Positions 20,110 through 30,366 of a stretch of DNA of 64,000 nucleotides are shown one piece after another (within the stretch, counting starts at the first letter, position 1; the number at the start of each line of letters is the position of its first letter). Source of the stretch: Yponomeuta sedellus. Taxonomy: Eukaryota; Arthropoda; Insecta; Lepidoptera; Yponomeutidae. The stretch lies in NCBI GenBank assembly GCA_934045075.1, contig OW203734.1, forward strand, positions 17,837,680 through 17,901,679, read 5' to 3'. The notes under the pieces are model-generated. The model was not told the DNA's origin. It was given only the letters and a program-made list of their open reading frames with translations, and did no database searches. Made by a program: the position numbers and the translations under genes.

Positions 20110-20340
20110 TTCGATTCCAATTTATTTTAAACCAGCTGCGCCCCACAGTGTTGGTTTATCGATTTTCCCATAGGAATAAGATATTTTCCCGCAGTAAAAC
20201 GTAGTCTATGTGTTGATCCGGGGTGTCAGCTAACTTCATACCAAATTTGATTAAAATCGCTTCAGCCGTTTAAACGTGAAGAAGTAATAAACATACCCAC
20301 TCACAAACTTTCGCCTTTATAATATTAGTGTGAAGTGATA
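20110..20340 (+). repeat. Dispersed lepidopteran-type repeat, Helitron-like/SINE-like
   Basis: CCAGCTGCGCCCCACAGTGT, ATCCGGGGTGTCAGCTAACT, GATTAAAATCGCTTCAGCCG and ACTTTCGCCTTTATAATATT follow the order of a repeat known to be very common in lepidopteran introns. The copy at 5355-5862 shares its 3' end. Class assignment is uncertain. Confidence 0.5.
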
Positions 20341-20689
20341 TATTATAAGTGCGATTTGATAAAATGTCGGAAACAGAAATATTTTTGCGATTTTTAACGG
20401 GTCTTAAAAATGCGTAATATTAAGATTCCTATGAAGGGCAAGAAATTCTAAACAAAAGTTTCTTAATAAGGTTGCCGACTACAAGTGTATAATTTTTCAA
20501 GTTAATTTCGTTGCATTTTCAGGAGTTGCGTATTTAAAAGGTAGAGTTCTCCAGAAATATCTTTCAAATATCCTCCACTATAGATAATCATTATCATTTT
20601 TAGCCATTCGATGCCCACTTCAGGACATTGGCAAGTAATTTGAATGAGTTTTTCCCTCCCTATGGAGGTGGAGGTGAAGCGGTGGTAGC

Positions 20690-21070
20690 TCAGTGGGTAG
20701 AACCATGGACTGGCAAGCGAGAGCCCCAGGTTCGATCCCGAGTGCGGACATGTACCAATGACTTTGTTTAATTTATAAGTTACGTAGGTACATTTGCGAA
20801 TTTGTAGTCGCAATACCACACGCTAATTGTGAAGGAAAACATCGTGAGGAAACCCGCGGCTTGGTTGGCTCCGCACGTATTGACTAGTCTTTCCTGTGGG
20901 CTAGGCCGACTAAGCTGTCAGGATGGTATAGGTGCTGGGCAAGCCTACACCATCTATAAAACCATGTCCCAGGCACTACATCGTCGGAGTGGTCCCTTCA
21001 CCTATCTAGTGTGAGTGAAGATACCACTGGACGCTGTATAAATCATCTCAATAAGTAGATGCAAAAAAAG
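20690..21070 (+). repeat. SINE family D, best copy
   Basis: tRNA-like head GGTGGTAGCTCAGTGGGTAG (A-box) and CCCCAGGTTCGATCCCGAGT (B-box), 45 bp apart as expected for a Pol III internal promoter. The body shared with 17550-17945 follows and ends GGACGCTGTATAAATCATCT. The two copies differ by a small number of substitutions. Confidence 0.85.
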
Positions 21071-21614
21071 GCCAATATAATAATGGAGGGAAGCAGCATT
21101 TTCCACCCAATAATCAGATCAAAACAACACTACTTTCCGAGTACAAGAAATGAAAAGTTTATGTATTCCCTTGCTCTACTGTAATGTGAGGTTATAATAT
21201 GTGTTATATTGTTATAATTTACTATCTATTGTATAAAATTGTATCTGTGAGTGTATATTCACGTGTATGTTTATTTAATTACACCCAGTAGAAGGAAACA
21301 TGTTTTTGAATTCAATTTAATATATTTTACCACGCTCGCCAACTCTTTCTAGTTGACTGGTAAAAATTGCTTATGGTATTAAGTCAGCCGCATTGCACCA
21401 TTTTAAAAGTAAACGCAATAAAAGTATGTAAACTAAGGAGTAGGCTTTTGGGGCGCATGAAAGGAGCCTCCTACAATGACGTACTCACTGAGCCCGTACG
21501 TCTGGTGCACCCTGGGTAAAAATCAGCGTGTTCCGTCTGATTAATGTAGCATAATTCTAATTTAAGAAACTGCTTGTATGATTTTCTGGAACAAATAAAT
21601 TATTGTTTAAATTA
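21071..21614. other. Stretch without a recognised gene
   Basis: AT-rich and unassigned. Confidence 0.3.
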
Positions 21615-21965
21615 AGTATCGGGGCCTAGGCTAACCGAGTGATTGGCATCAATCACTTGGTTAAGCAACAACAGGCGCGGTCAGGTACAGGATGGGTGAG
21701 CGTCCCGTGACTACCGCTAGCGGCATTTTTTCGAGCGCTTCCGTGCTTTGCAAAGCACGTTAAGCCGTTGGTGCCGGCTGTCATATAATGGCAGTCGTTA
21801 AGCCATGTCAGAGGCCTTATGGGTGGCTTGATAACTTCTGACAGTAAGGCCTGCCACTGTCTTACAATCCTCCAATAACCCGGACTTGGCTCCCGTGGTG
21901 GAGTATGCAGGAAGAGACCCGTGCCCCAGCAGTGGAGACATACAAGGGTTGATAACGTAAAATAA
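21615..21965 (+). repeat. 5S rRNA-headed SINE, full length
   Basis: Head CACTTGGTTAAGCAACAACA, GGCGCGGTCAGGTACAGGAT and GGGTGAGCG correspond in order to the box A, intermediate element and box C region of 5S rRNA. The common body then ends GAGACATACAAGGGTTGATA with an AT-rich tail. The copy lacks part of the CCTTCCTGCGAT block. It lies immediately upstream of the intact LINE. Confidence 0.8.
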
Positions 21966-22588
21966 ATTATTCTATTCTATTATTCGATTCCTTCCCCTTC
22001 CCCCGGACCTCTGAACAGATCAGACGTGTTCCAAGTTGTGTTATTGCCATTTTAATTATTTAAATTTTAATAAAGATTAGCGTTATTACAACATTTAAAT
22101 AAGCAGTGAATAATAGGACCGCAGAAAATCAAGGAGTTATTCTACACTGCCCGCTGCGCTACACGCACGTCGATATCGGCTTATTACGGCGCTCACTCAC
22201 ACGCCAATTGCCATTCACAAGTAAGATCAACACTTTATTGAATAACAATCAAACACAGTTTGCGCATACATGCGTAAACCCAACATCAGAGTAACGCATC
22301 TATCACCTTTTTACGCACAAGAAAAAAGAGACCGATACATCTCCATCAATTACGACTACCAAGATACGTAATATCAATTAATGAGGGGTCACCCTTGAGT
22401 GGACGGAACTTGAATCTGTACTAAATCGTCGCATCTCAACCAATTTCACTGACCCTCACGGACTGTTCGCTGCAGCTTCGCCCATACAGATTGCTAACCA
22501 TCTATACTCGCCTGGTACTCTGGAGTTCGTTAAGACTAGCTAGGACAACGGAATTGGGCATCGTTTTTGCGCTTCTTGGTGGTATAAA

Positions 22589-23593
22589 ATGTATACTAAA
22601 CGCACGCCGCCTCCTTCGCCCACCCCGTCTATACCACGACCAGAACTACTTGCAAATGAAACCACGCAAATTGGCTCTACGCCGGCACAAATTAAAAACA
22701 TTGCTGCGTTGGAATCCATGATGCCATCCTCGTCCTCATTTCTGCGGGATCCTAACCTGCTGCATCATTCTGATTCAGTCCCCGATCTACGCGCCATGGT
22801 TACAAATGTCGCGGAGCGGAAAAAGAGGAAATTTGAAGAGTCTGACTTTAACATAACTAATCAATTGAAGGACATGTTAAAGGTATTATCAGAAGAGCAA
22901 AATAAGCACTTCAAAGAGTTACAAACTACTGTTAATGATCTTAGAACACAAAACGAAATCCTGACAAAAAGTGTCGAAACAATATCGAATAAATACGATG
23001 ACTTTTTGGAAAAAATTCACAAGATAGAATCTGAAAGAAAGGAGGATAAAAAAATGATAAGCTACCTTGAAGAGAAAATAGAAATACTCGAAAGGAAGAC
23101 ACGACTTACGGGAGTGGAGTTTAGAAATGTCCCTAAGGCGCAAGGAGAAAAAAAGGAAGATGTACTAAATACCGTTACAAAGGTCTTAAAAGTCCTGAAC
23201 ATAGATGTCCAATCAAATGAAATTAAAGACACCTACCGATTAAACTCTAAGGACTCTGACGCTCCACCCATAATAACGGAATTTACCACTGTGTTTTTAC
23301 GTGACAAAGTGTTGAAAAAGGTGAAGGAATTCAATAAAAAGAAAGGAAAAGGAGAACGACTAAATACCAAACACATCAATCCACAGGCTCCAATGAAGCC
23401 GCTTTATGTATCAGAAACATTAACTCAAAAATCCCAAAGACTCTTTTATCTGGCAAGGATGTTCCAGAAAACGCATGGCTACGACTTCTGTTGGACCTCT
23501 AATGGCACTGTGTATCTGAGGAAAAAAGAAAACCTACCTCAAACTAAGATAACATCGGAAGCAGACATTGAGCTACTTAAACGTACAGAATGA
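22589..23593 (+). CDS. LINE ORF1, FP25K-like nucleic-acid-binding protein
   Basis: 334 residues. A Pro/Ser-rich, low-complexity N-terminus (1-75) is followed by a basic KKRKFEESDF stretch (78-87). A long heptad-rich coiled coil lies at about 88-172. The globular C-terminal domain contains EFRNVPK (177-183), KDTYRL (213-218), PLYVSETL (271-278), RLFYLAR (284-290) and CWTSNGTVYLRK (301-312). This coiled-coil plus C-terminal domain layout is that of the baculovirus FP25K-like (Baculo_FP) family, known in ORF1 proteins of insect LINEs. It presumably binds element RNA and oligomerises through the coiled coil, acting like a Gag/chaperone. The start is the first ATG in frame and a second frame upstream overlaps only as a shadow. 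No zinc knuckles are visible. Confidence 0.85.
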   Translation: MYTKRTPPPSPTPSIPRPELLANETTQIGSTPAQIKNIAALESMMPSSSSFLRDPNLLHHSDSVPDLRAMVTNVAERKKRKFEESDFNITNQLKDMLKVLSEEQNKHFKELQTTVNDLRTQNEILTKSVETISNKYDDFLEKIHKIESERKEDKKMISYLEEKIEILERKTRLTGVEFRNVPKAQGEKKEDVLNTVTKVLKVLNIDVQSNEIKDTYRLNSKDSDAPPIITEFTTVFLRDKVLKKVKEFNKKKGKGERLNTKHINPQAPMKPLYVSETLTQKSQRLFYLARMFQKTHGYDFCWTSNGTVYLRKKENLPQTKITSEADIELLKRTE

Positions 23594-23870
23594 CTAGGAT
23601 TAGCGTTAAAGTTAATTTTTTTCTGCTTTTTATGGCTTTTTAGATATTATATGCATGTTATACATATTTTTATATATTCTATTTACACTTTAAAAAATCC
23701 TAAATCAAATAAAATACACATACAATCACACATACTTTTTTACACACCCAAATATACGTTGAACAACACATTCCCTTTTTATACATCTACAAATAAAACT
23801 AAATCCACACACTATACAATTAGAATTTCCTTAAATATTACCAGCTATCCCACAACACTGACCTTTTATC

Positions 23871-26855
23871 ATGATAAAATATTTTATCGCTATAAATATG
23901 GATAGGTTTGATTTCATATCTCAAGACGTTGATAATTTCGCTATTTCACGTGCTCACGAATGTAATATTGAAGAATGCAAAAATGTACTACCATACATTA
24001 ACAACAAAAGATTTACATTACTTACGCAAAACATACGGAGTATAAATTGCAATATGCCGGGTTTCGAAGTTCTGCTCCACAAGTTAAATGTTTCCTGTGA
24101 CTTATTAATTTTAACAGAGTGTTGGTTAAAAAATTCAGGCAATCCTCCAAAGTTGAAAGGCTATATTTCATATTATACAAGTAAAAACAATAATCAAAAT
24201 GATGGTGTAGTCGTCTATGCTAATGAAGAACTGACAGTAGCAGTAGAAGAACCTGCATTTGTATTAGAAAGTAACTGCCTACTGATAAAAATAGGTCAGG
24301 ATCAAGCTATTATTGCTATTTATAGGTCACCATCGTATAGAAACATTGACCCATTCTTAAAATCATTAAACGAACTTCTTCTATCTCTCGCATCTTTTAA
24401 AAGCATTATAATTGCGGGTGACATTAATATAGCTATAAACCAGGAAAAACTCGACGACTCAGCAGAACGTTATCTCACCCTCATGTCCTATCACGGTCTT
24501 CTACCGGCACACACCTTTATTACTAGAGATATAAGTGACACCTGTCTCGATCACATTTTACTTCGAAGTAAATATAAATCCACTACTATTGTAGCTCAAA
24601 CTACTTTAACGGATCATAAAACCGTTATTTTCTGTATGGAATGCAAACAAAATCGTAACATCGCAACAGCTTATCACAATAAAATTGACCGAATAGCACT
24701 TCAAAATGACATAATTAATATAGATCTTGGTCCCGTATACACTAATAATGATCCTGATACAGCAATGACATATTTAAGTGAAAAAATCCAATCAGCAATT
24801 CAAAAAAATACAACCACTGTAAAACTACCCACACGGAAACGCATTATCAAGCCGTGGATTACCGCGGGCTTACTCAGGTGTATTAAAAATCGCGATCGGT
24901 TACATAAAAAACAAAAGCATTCTCCAAACAATGAAATTATCAAGTTAACATATACTAGATACCGGAATTATTGCAATGCATTATTAAAAAAAATTAAAAG
25001 GGATTATGAAAGGGATCTAATATCTAAGGCTGGAAATGATAATAAACAATTATGGAAAGCGATAAAAGAAATTACTAATACAGCTAAGATAAAAAAGACT
25101 CCACTTGAATTATTAAAACAATCCGCTTCTCCTAATCAATCTGTGAATGAAATAAATGAATACTTCATTAATGTTGGGATGAAATTAGCAGAAAGAATTG
25201 ATAAAAACAAACTTACGACCAGTACCAAGCAATCAATTGTTCGTCAAAACCTGAAGTCGAATCCGAATTCATTCGTATTCCTCCCTACAGACGAAGAAGA
25301 AATAGAAAGTCTATTAAATGGTCTAAAAAATGAAAGCTCCGTTGGTTATGATAAAATCTCAAACAAACTTTTAAAAGAATTTAAGTTATTTATTGTTCCT
25401 CCTCTTACACACATTTTTAATAATTGTATCCAATTTGGCGTATTTCCCACAGTCCTAAAAAAATCAATTGTCTCTCCAATTTACAAAAGCGGAAACAGAG
25501 ACCTTATGCAAAACTATAGACCAATTTCGATTCTACCATCCTTATCAAAAATTTTAGAAAAGATAATTAATAACAGATTGATAGTCTTCCTAGAGAGCAA
25601 TAACCTCTTATCAGAAAATCAATATGGTTTTCGTAGAGGTAAATGTACAAATGACGCAGTCCTTGGCTTGACAAATTATATTATCTCGAATTTAGACAAT
25701 GGCAAAAAAGTGCTTACAATATTCTTGGATTTAGCCAAGGCCTTCGATACGGTCTCTGTCTCCCAGTTGTTAATAAGATTGGAACAAATTGGTGTGAGAG
25801 GTAACGAAATCAATATTTTTAAAAGTTATCTCAGTGACAGAACCCAAAGTGTCAAGTTAGGTGCATATGTTAGCGATGAGCGCGCTCTATTATACGGAGT
25901 CCCGCAAGGAAGTATACTGGGGCCCACGCTGTTCCTAGTGTACCTAAATGAACTGCTTGAAATAAAACACAATGGAAAAATTATATCGTATGCTGATGAC
26001 ACAGCCTTGTCTTTTTCGGGCAATACTTGGGAAGAGGTCTATAATACAGCGCAGACTGAATTCACTGGTGTAAAGGAATGGCTTCAAAATAATACTTTAA
26101 CTCTAAACATTGATAAATCTAAATACATTACTTTTGCAATTCGAGAATCGGCCGCACTCAACCCTAACCTTAAACTAATCGCACATGACTGTTCATCTCC
26201 CCGGTCACAAAGTTGTCCCTGTCCAATTTTAGAAAAAGTTAAATCTATAAAATATCTTGGTATAATGATTGATAAAAATTTAAATTTCAAAGAGCATATT
26301 GCACTTGTCAGTGCACGTATCCGTAAATTAATATATGTATTTAAGAATCTTCGCCATGTACTTGATCCAATTCGCATGAAGCAAACGTACCTATCACTCT
26401 GCCAATCACTGATTACATATGGCATTACCTCTTGGGGTGGCTCTAACAAATCATCCTTAAATCAATTGGAAATCTCCCAAAGAGCCGTACTTAAAGTGTG
26501 CACATTTAAGCCCTTCTTTTTCCCCACCTCAGAACTTTACAAATTCTGCGAAGTCCTAACAGTGCGTCAACTCTTTCTGCGTGATATAATTACTAAACAA
26601 CATTCTAAGCTAATTTTCGACCTTTCACAAACGGCAAGTCGTAGAAATGTTAATGTCTGCAAATTCAAACGCCGTTTTCGCACCTCTTTTAGTCAACGAT
26701 TTATTGAATTCCTGGGTCCTTTTGTTTACAATAAGGTTAATAAAGTGATCAATATCTATCAAAAAAGTAAATCTGATTGTAAGCGGATGGTTTCAAAGTG
26801 GCTTCAACAATTGACTTACGAAGAAACAGAAAATATAATTTCGGTTTTAAAATAG
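23871..26855 (+). CDS. LINE ORF2, endonuclease-reverse transcriptase
   Basis: 994 codons from the first ATG. The second ATG at 23898 (MDRFDF, better start context) is an equally likely start and gives 985. An APE-type endonuclease occupies about 45-255: TQNIRS (52-57), TECW (82-85, catalytic Glu), AGDIN (182-186), CLDHIL (225-230) and TLTDH (245-249). The reverse transcriptase spans about 520-800: NYRPISILP, QYGFRRG (584-590), FLDLAKAFDTV (618-628, first Asp), GVPQGSILGP (686-695), YADD (707-710, catalytic pair) and YLGIMID. A C-terminal region of about 190 residues includes TYGITSWGG. I see no RNase H domain. There are no stops or frameshifts and the catalytic residues are in place, so the protein may be functional. 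It lies 277 bp after the ORF1 stop in another frame. Confidence 0.95.
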   Translation: MIKYFIAINMDRFDFISQDVDNFAISRAHECNIEECKNVLPYINNKRFTLLTQNIRSINCNMPGFEVLLHKLNVSCDLLILTECWLKNSGNPPKLKGYISYYTSKNNNQNDGVVVYANEELTVAVEEPAFVLESNCLLIKIGQDQAIIAIYRSPSYRNIDPFLKSLNELLLSLASFKSIIIAGDINIAINQEKLDDSAERYLTLMSYHGLLPAHTFITRDISDTCLDHILLRSKYKSTTIVAQTTLTDHKTVIFCMECKQNRNIATAYHNKIDRIALQNDIINIDLGPVYTNNDPDTAMTYLSEKIQSAIQKNTTTVKLPTRKRIIKPWITAGLLRCIKNRDRLHKKQKHSPNNEIIKLTYTRYRNYCNALLKKIKRDYERDLISKAGNDNKQLWKAIKEITNTAKIKKTPLELLKQSASPNQSVNEINEYFINVGMKLAERIDKNKLTTSTKQSIVRQNLKSNPNSFVFLPTDEEEIESLLNGLKNESSVGYDKISNKLLKEFKLFIVPPLTHIFNNCIQFGVFPTVLKKSIVSPIYKSGNRDLMQNYRPISILPSLSKILEKIINNRLIVFLESNNLLSENQYGFRRGKCTNDAVLGLTNYIISNLDNGKKVLTIFLDLAKAFDTVSVSQLLIRLEQIGVRGNEINIFKSYLSDRTQSVKLGAYVSDERALLYGVPQGSILGPTLFLVYLNELLEIKHNGKIISYADDTALSFSGNTWEEVYNTAQTEFTGVKEWLQNNTLTLNIDKSKYITFAIRESAALNPNLKLIAHDCSSPRSQSCPCPILEKVKSIKYLGIMIDKNLNFKEHIALVSARIRKLIYVFKNLRHVLDPIRMKQTYLSLCQSLITYGITSWGGSNKSSLNQLEISQRAVLKVCTFKPFFFPTSELYKFCEVLTVRQLFLRDIITKQHSKLIFDLSQTASRRNVNVCKFKRRFRTSFSQRFIEFLGPFVYNKVNKVINIYQKSKSDCKRMVSKWLQQLTYEETENIISVLK

Positions 26856-26957
26856 AACAAATATCAGCAGGTTAAAAGGGAAAATAATAATTCATATTGA
26901 TTAGTTTACCAACTACTTTAACACCTATAATATAATACAAACAACACACCCTCTCTA

Positions 26958-26972
26958 CACACACACACACAC

Positions 26973-27048
<76 letters not shown>
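26958..27048. repeat. (CA)n microsatellite in the LINE 3' UTR
   Basis: About 45 CA units with one CT interruption near the left edge, 100 bp downstream of the ORF2 stop. The minus-strand frame of Val-Cys repeats here is an artefact. Confidence 0.95.
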
Positions 27049-27049
<1 letters not shown>

Positions 27050-27345
27050 GAGAGGAACAAATAACAAATAACTTCTATTAGTTTGATTTTGCTTTTGTTT
27101 TTATTTATATAAATTAATTTTCTAAGCAATAGATTATAGCTACGATCACTTCTGTAACTAGAAACTGACCCATCTCATCGGGGAATTGGCACTGCTTGCT
27201 ATAATACAGGTGTCCAGCCTAGCATAGCAACAGAAGCTAATATAATGTATATGATTCATAAACTAGTTGTAATTTTAAATTGTATCAACTCTGTACGATT
27301 TGTGGAAATAAATATATTCTTATTCTTATTCTTATTCTTATTCCT

Positions 27346-27535
27346 TATGGTGGCTTGAACTTATTATTATTATATTATTAATATTATTATTTCTGACAGT
27401 AAGACCAGCCACTAGTCTTGCAAGCCTCCACCAATCTAGACCTGGCCCCCGTGGTGGAGTATGGCCTATACCTTCCTCAGGGAAGAGACCAGTGCCCCTC
27501 GGTGGGGACACAATGGGTTGATGATGATTCGATTC
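27346..27535 (+). repeat. 5S-derived SINE, body, abutting the LINE tail
   Basis: It starts CCTTATGGTGGCTTGAAC, is interrupted by about 30 bp of TTATTA, then continues TTCTGACAGTAAGACCAGCC to GGTGGGGACACAATGGGTTG and an ATTCTATTCTATT tail. It belongs to the CCTCGGTGGGG subfamily, unlike the copy upstream of the LINE, so the LINE did not simply split one SINE. Confidence 0.75.
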
Positions 27536-27858
27536 TATTCTATTCTATTCGATTTAATACGAGTTCACATCGGTTTCGTCGAGTGTACTAACCAACAATT
27601 TAGTAGAACTGCACATTAGCAGTGTAAAGCTATAGGTTTTGCCACGGCCAAAATGTTAATGCATTATGTAAATGGCGCGGAATTGGCCCGATTAATACAT
27701 TGTTCGCTACGGGATAATTTTTCACTTGAGCTAAATTGCCTGTAGGTATTATACGATGGATTTACTTAAGAATATATTATGGAAAATTATGTTGTCACAA
27801 ACAGCGTATCTTAGGGTTCCTTAGTCAACAACTTATACCCTTATAATGTTATATCTGA
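27536..27858. other. Stretch without a recognised gene
   Basis: No repeat match. 27640-27760 (CGGCCAAAATGTTAATGCAT, ATGGCGCGGAATTGGCCCG) is compositionally distinct and could be a conserved single-copy non-coding segment, but I have no direct evidence. Confidence 0.25.
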
Positions 27859-27859
27859 A

Positions 27860-27900
27860 ATAGATAGACAGACAGGCAGGCAGGCAGGCAGGCAGGCTGG

Positions 27901-27993
<93 letters not shown>

Positions 27994-28070
27994 GACTTTA
28001 AAAAAAACCAGTACAGTACAAGTGGCGGCCTTATTACTAAAAGTAATTTCTTCTAGACAACCATTGACGG
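27860..28070 (-). repeat. LINE 3'-end fragment with expanded (CCTG)n tail
   Basis: On the minus strand the fragment reads AATTACTTTTAGTAATAAGG plus CCGCC, then an A/T-rich block. An uninterrupted run of CCTG (27869-27992 as CAGG on the plus strand) ends in TGTCTGTCTATCTATTTCAG. The TATC-type tail of the family has evidently mutated and expanded. Confidence 0.75.
27869..27992. repeat. (CAGG)n microsatellite
   Basis: About 30 CAGG/GGCA units with a single CTGG interruption. The long minus-strand Leu-Pro-Ala-Cys frame is an artefact of it. Confidence 0.95.
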
Positions 28071-28203
28071 AAAAGAAGAAACGGAAACTGAATTCGGGTA
28101 GTCGGCAAAATGTCGCAATTATACTTAAATATCTTTTATAGGTTGGCCATGTCTGATTGTCCGTCCGTCGTTGTGCGTGTTTTTCTCTCAATGAATACAA
28201 CGA

Positions 28204-28400
28204 TACGATATCAACCCTTGTACGTCACCACTGCTGGAGCACGGGTCTCTTAATGCATCGCAGGGAGGTTAGGCCATACTCCACCACGGGAGCCAAGTCC
28301 GGGTTGGTGGAGGATTGTAAGACAGTGATAAGATACCGGGCCTACTGTCAGAAGTTATCAAGCCGCCCTAAGGCCTCTGACATGACTTAACGACTACCAC
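28204..28400 (-). repeat. 5S-derived SINE, body
   Basis: Complement shows CTCCCGTGGTGGAGTATGGC, the TGCGATGCATTAAGAGACCC block and GTGACGTACAAGGGTTGATA. Headless, CAGCAGTGG subfamily. Confidence 0.7.
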
Positions 28401-28516
28401 GAATGAATACAAAATCATCACGAAATTAAGATAATTAAGTTAACCTAATAAAATTCTTACGTGAGGTTCACTAGCACAAATAAAAAATAAACTGACGCGC
28501 ACTTGCGTCAGCCCGT

Positions 28517-28828
28517 ACTATTTTTATTTTTAATGCACTAACCCGTGCTAAGGACGATTTTAAAAACCTATTTAGAGGCTAAAAGCCTGTACGTAATACA
28601 GAGAATAGTTTAAAGAGGTTCGAGATTTCACTGATGCCGGTGAGTCGCCCATTGGCTCGGCTGGATGGAGCGCTGGCACGGATAGCCTGTAACGGTGCAA
28701 ACCTCTTCACACCATTGTTATTTCTTTTTCTATGTATCATTTTAAAATATTAAAAAAAAAGAGGTCGCGGGTTCGAGTTCCGGCATGGGTCGAATGTTTA
28801 GCCTCTAAATAGGTTTTTAAAATCGAGT
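28517..28828 (+). repeat. Family B copy with long inverted ends and an internal insertion
   Basis: Left end 28555-28583 and right end 28797-28825 are perfect 29-bp inverted repeats. Both carry a G/C variant (ACGATTTT and AAAATCG) where other copies have ACAATTTT. The interior has the block starting TGTACGTAATACAGAGAATA and the tRNA-like core, interrupted between its anticodon-like arm and B-box by 28688-28760. Confidence 0.8.
28688..28760 (+). mobile_element. Truncated LTR-like repeat (family O) inside a tRNA-like core
   Basis: TGTAACGGTGCAAACCTCTT through TCTTTTTCTATGTATCATTT matches the first 65 bp of the copy at 48168, then ends in A's. The host repeat resumes GAGGTCGCGGGTTCGAG. No TSD can be seen, so part of the insertion or its target was lost. 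Confidence 0.75.
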
Positions 28829-28959
28829 TGACCGGTTATATCGATGATTTCTTTTGGGAGACTAAATTTAAATGAGCTAACGCAGGCTGACGCAAGTGGG
28901 CCTTAGTCGAACAAGGTCAATTTCAATTTCACTTTCATTTTTTATCACTAGCGGGCATC

Positions 28960-29080
28960 AGCATATGACTTAGGTGCTGGGCAATGTCCCAGGTACTCCA
29001 GCGTTCGAGTGGACCCTTTAGCCGTCCAGCGTGAGTGAAGGTGCCACTGGAGTCTTTATAAATCATCTCATTACGTAGAT
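28960..29080 (+). repeat. SINE family D, 3' part
   Basis: GGTGCTGGGCAATGTCCCAG, TCCAGCGTTCGAGTGGACCC, GTGAGTGAAGGTGCCACTGG and TATAAATCATCTCATTACGT. The tRNA-like head is absent. Confidence 0.7.
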
Positions 29081-29423
29081 GAAAAGGCGAGCATCGCCAG
29101 TCATGAAAACTACTATGCACACGAAACTTTCGTACCTACCTTTCAATTGATTGTATTTTTGTATTCGCTGTGATTTTTCCACATTTAAATTCACACCAAC
29201 TGTTGTTTACTCGCATTTTGCACACGGGTCTGGTCGGGAGAGTCGTTTATCTTAAAGATTTCAAACGAAATATTCTACAGCAAGTGATCGGATTTGGTGC
29301 ACGCCGTAAGGACTCCCAATTCCCTCCCACGTCGCTGATTTGCAGTGCAATTTTTCAGACCTCGACCATGGACCATTTTCTTGGTTGTAAGCCGAGATCC
29401 ATCGGTAATCCTATATCATGATA
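29081..29423. other. Stretch without a recognised gene
   Basis: An 83-codon frame at 29170-29421 has no recognised domain and runs into the repeat that follows. I see nothing else. Confidence 0.3.
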
Positions 29424-29705
29424 TAAACCCTTTGTATGTTCCCACTGCTGGGGCACGGGTATCTCCCTGTATCGCAGGAAAGTTAGGCCATACTCCACCA
29501 CGGGGGCCAAGTCCAGGTTGGTAGAGTATTGTAAGACAGTGGCGGGCCTTACTGTCAAAAGTTTCAAGCCGCTTAAAATGTCTCTGACATGGACTAAGGA
29601 CTGCCATTACATGACAGCCGGCACCAACGGCTTGTGAAGTACGGAAGCGCTTGATAAAATGCCCTAGCGTTAGTCGCAGGATGTCACCCATCCAGCACTT
29701 AACTT
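29424..29705 (-). repeat. 5S-derived SINE, nearly complete
   Basis: Complement carries the full body and extends into the head as far as CTGGATGGGTGACATCCTGC, the 5S box C region. The box A part is missing, with the sequence breaking into AT-rich DNA at 29705. Confidence 0.75.
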
Positions 29706-30355
29706 AAATTATTGATTCCAAACACTCGGTTCCACTAAGCCACGAGTGAACATTTCAACAGTCTAACTATGGCGGTTCATGGGATACAGCCTCGTGACAG
29801 ACAGACGAATGAACGAATGAAAGAAACGAAACCTGTTATATATTAAACGGGTCTAACCGCGCCCTGATGGTAATTATAGGGTCCCGTTTTTACCCTTTGG
29901 GTACGCAACCCTAAAAACTGAGCCCACTATAAAGCGTCAACCGTTGAAGCAATCGACATTAGCTACATTATCATAATGGCACCCGAATATATATGTTTGC
30001 GAGATGAAAGCGAAGATCTTTTCACCGAAAAAAGGTGCATTTGAAATAAATTATTCAAATGTGAAATAATTGAGAGTCATACTTCGCAGTAACTCGCGGC
30101 CATGAATAATTCCTGAAAGGGGCATGAAATTGCATTAAATATTTATGTTATGGATATTTTTCATACACGTATTAATCAAAGACCCTCAGCATAATAAGCG
30201 ACGTCGAGGGAAGTCTCTTGCAGAAAATGACCACGTCTCCTTGCGGTTAGATCGTCAGTTGAGACGAATAGTTTTTCTTTATTAGATATATATATATAGA
30301 TAGAAGATAGAAGATTTTTTCTCGAAATAATTTTAATGTTTTCTTTTCACTAATA
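29706..30355. other. Stretch without a recognised gene
   Basis: 29846-29866 carries an isolated TTAAACGGGTCTAACCGCG end, as at 11038. 29990-30180 has no repeat resemblance in the window. Confidence 0.35.
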
Positions 30356-30366
30356 TGACAATATCA

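Larger units (their letters stand above)
21975..27345 (+). mobile_element. Apparently intact non-LTR retrotransposon (LINE)
   Basis: Two uninterrupted open frames (ORF1 22589-23593, ORF2 23898-26855) follow a leader of about 600 bp. A 3' untranslated region of about 490 bp carries a CA microsatellite, then GTGGAAATAAATATA and a (TTCTTA)n tail. The 5' boundary is set by the end of the 5S-derived SINE and is approximate. Just after the tail a headless 5S-derived SINE begins. I could not identify a TSD. The layout fits a Jockey/CR1-type element, but the clade is inferred only from domain order. Confidence 0.85.

Noticed and set aside
26872..27129. Minus-strand frame of Val-Cys repeats
   Set aside because: It is the translation of the (CA)n microsatellite in the LINE 3' UTR.
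27841..28200. Long minus-strand frame rich in Leu-Pro-Ala-Cys
   Set aside because: It is the translation of the (CAGG)n microsatellite.
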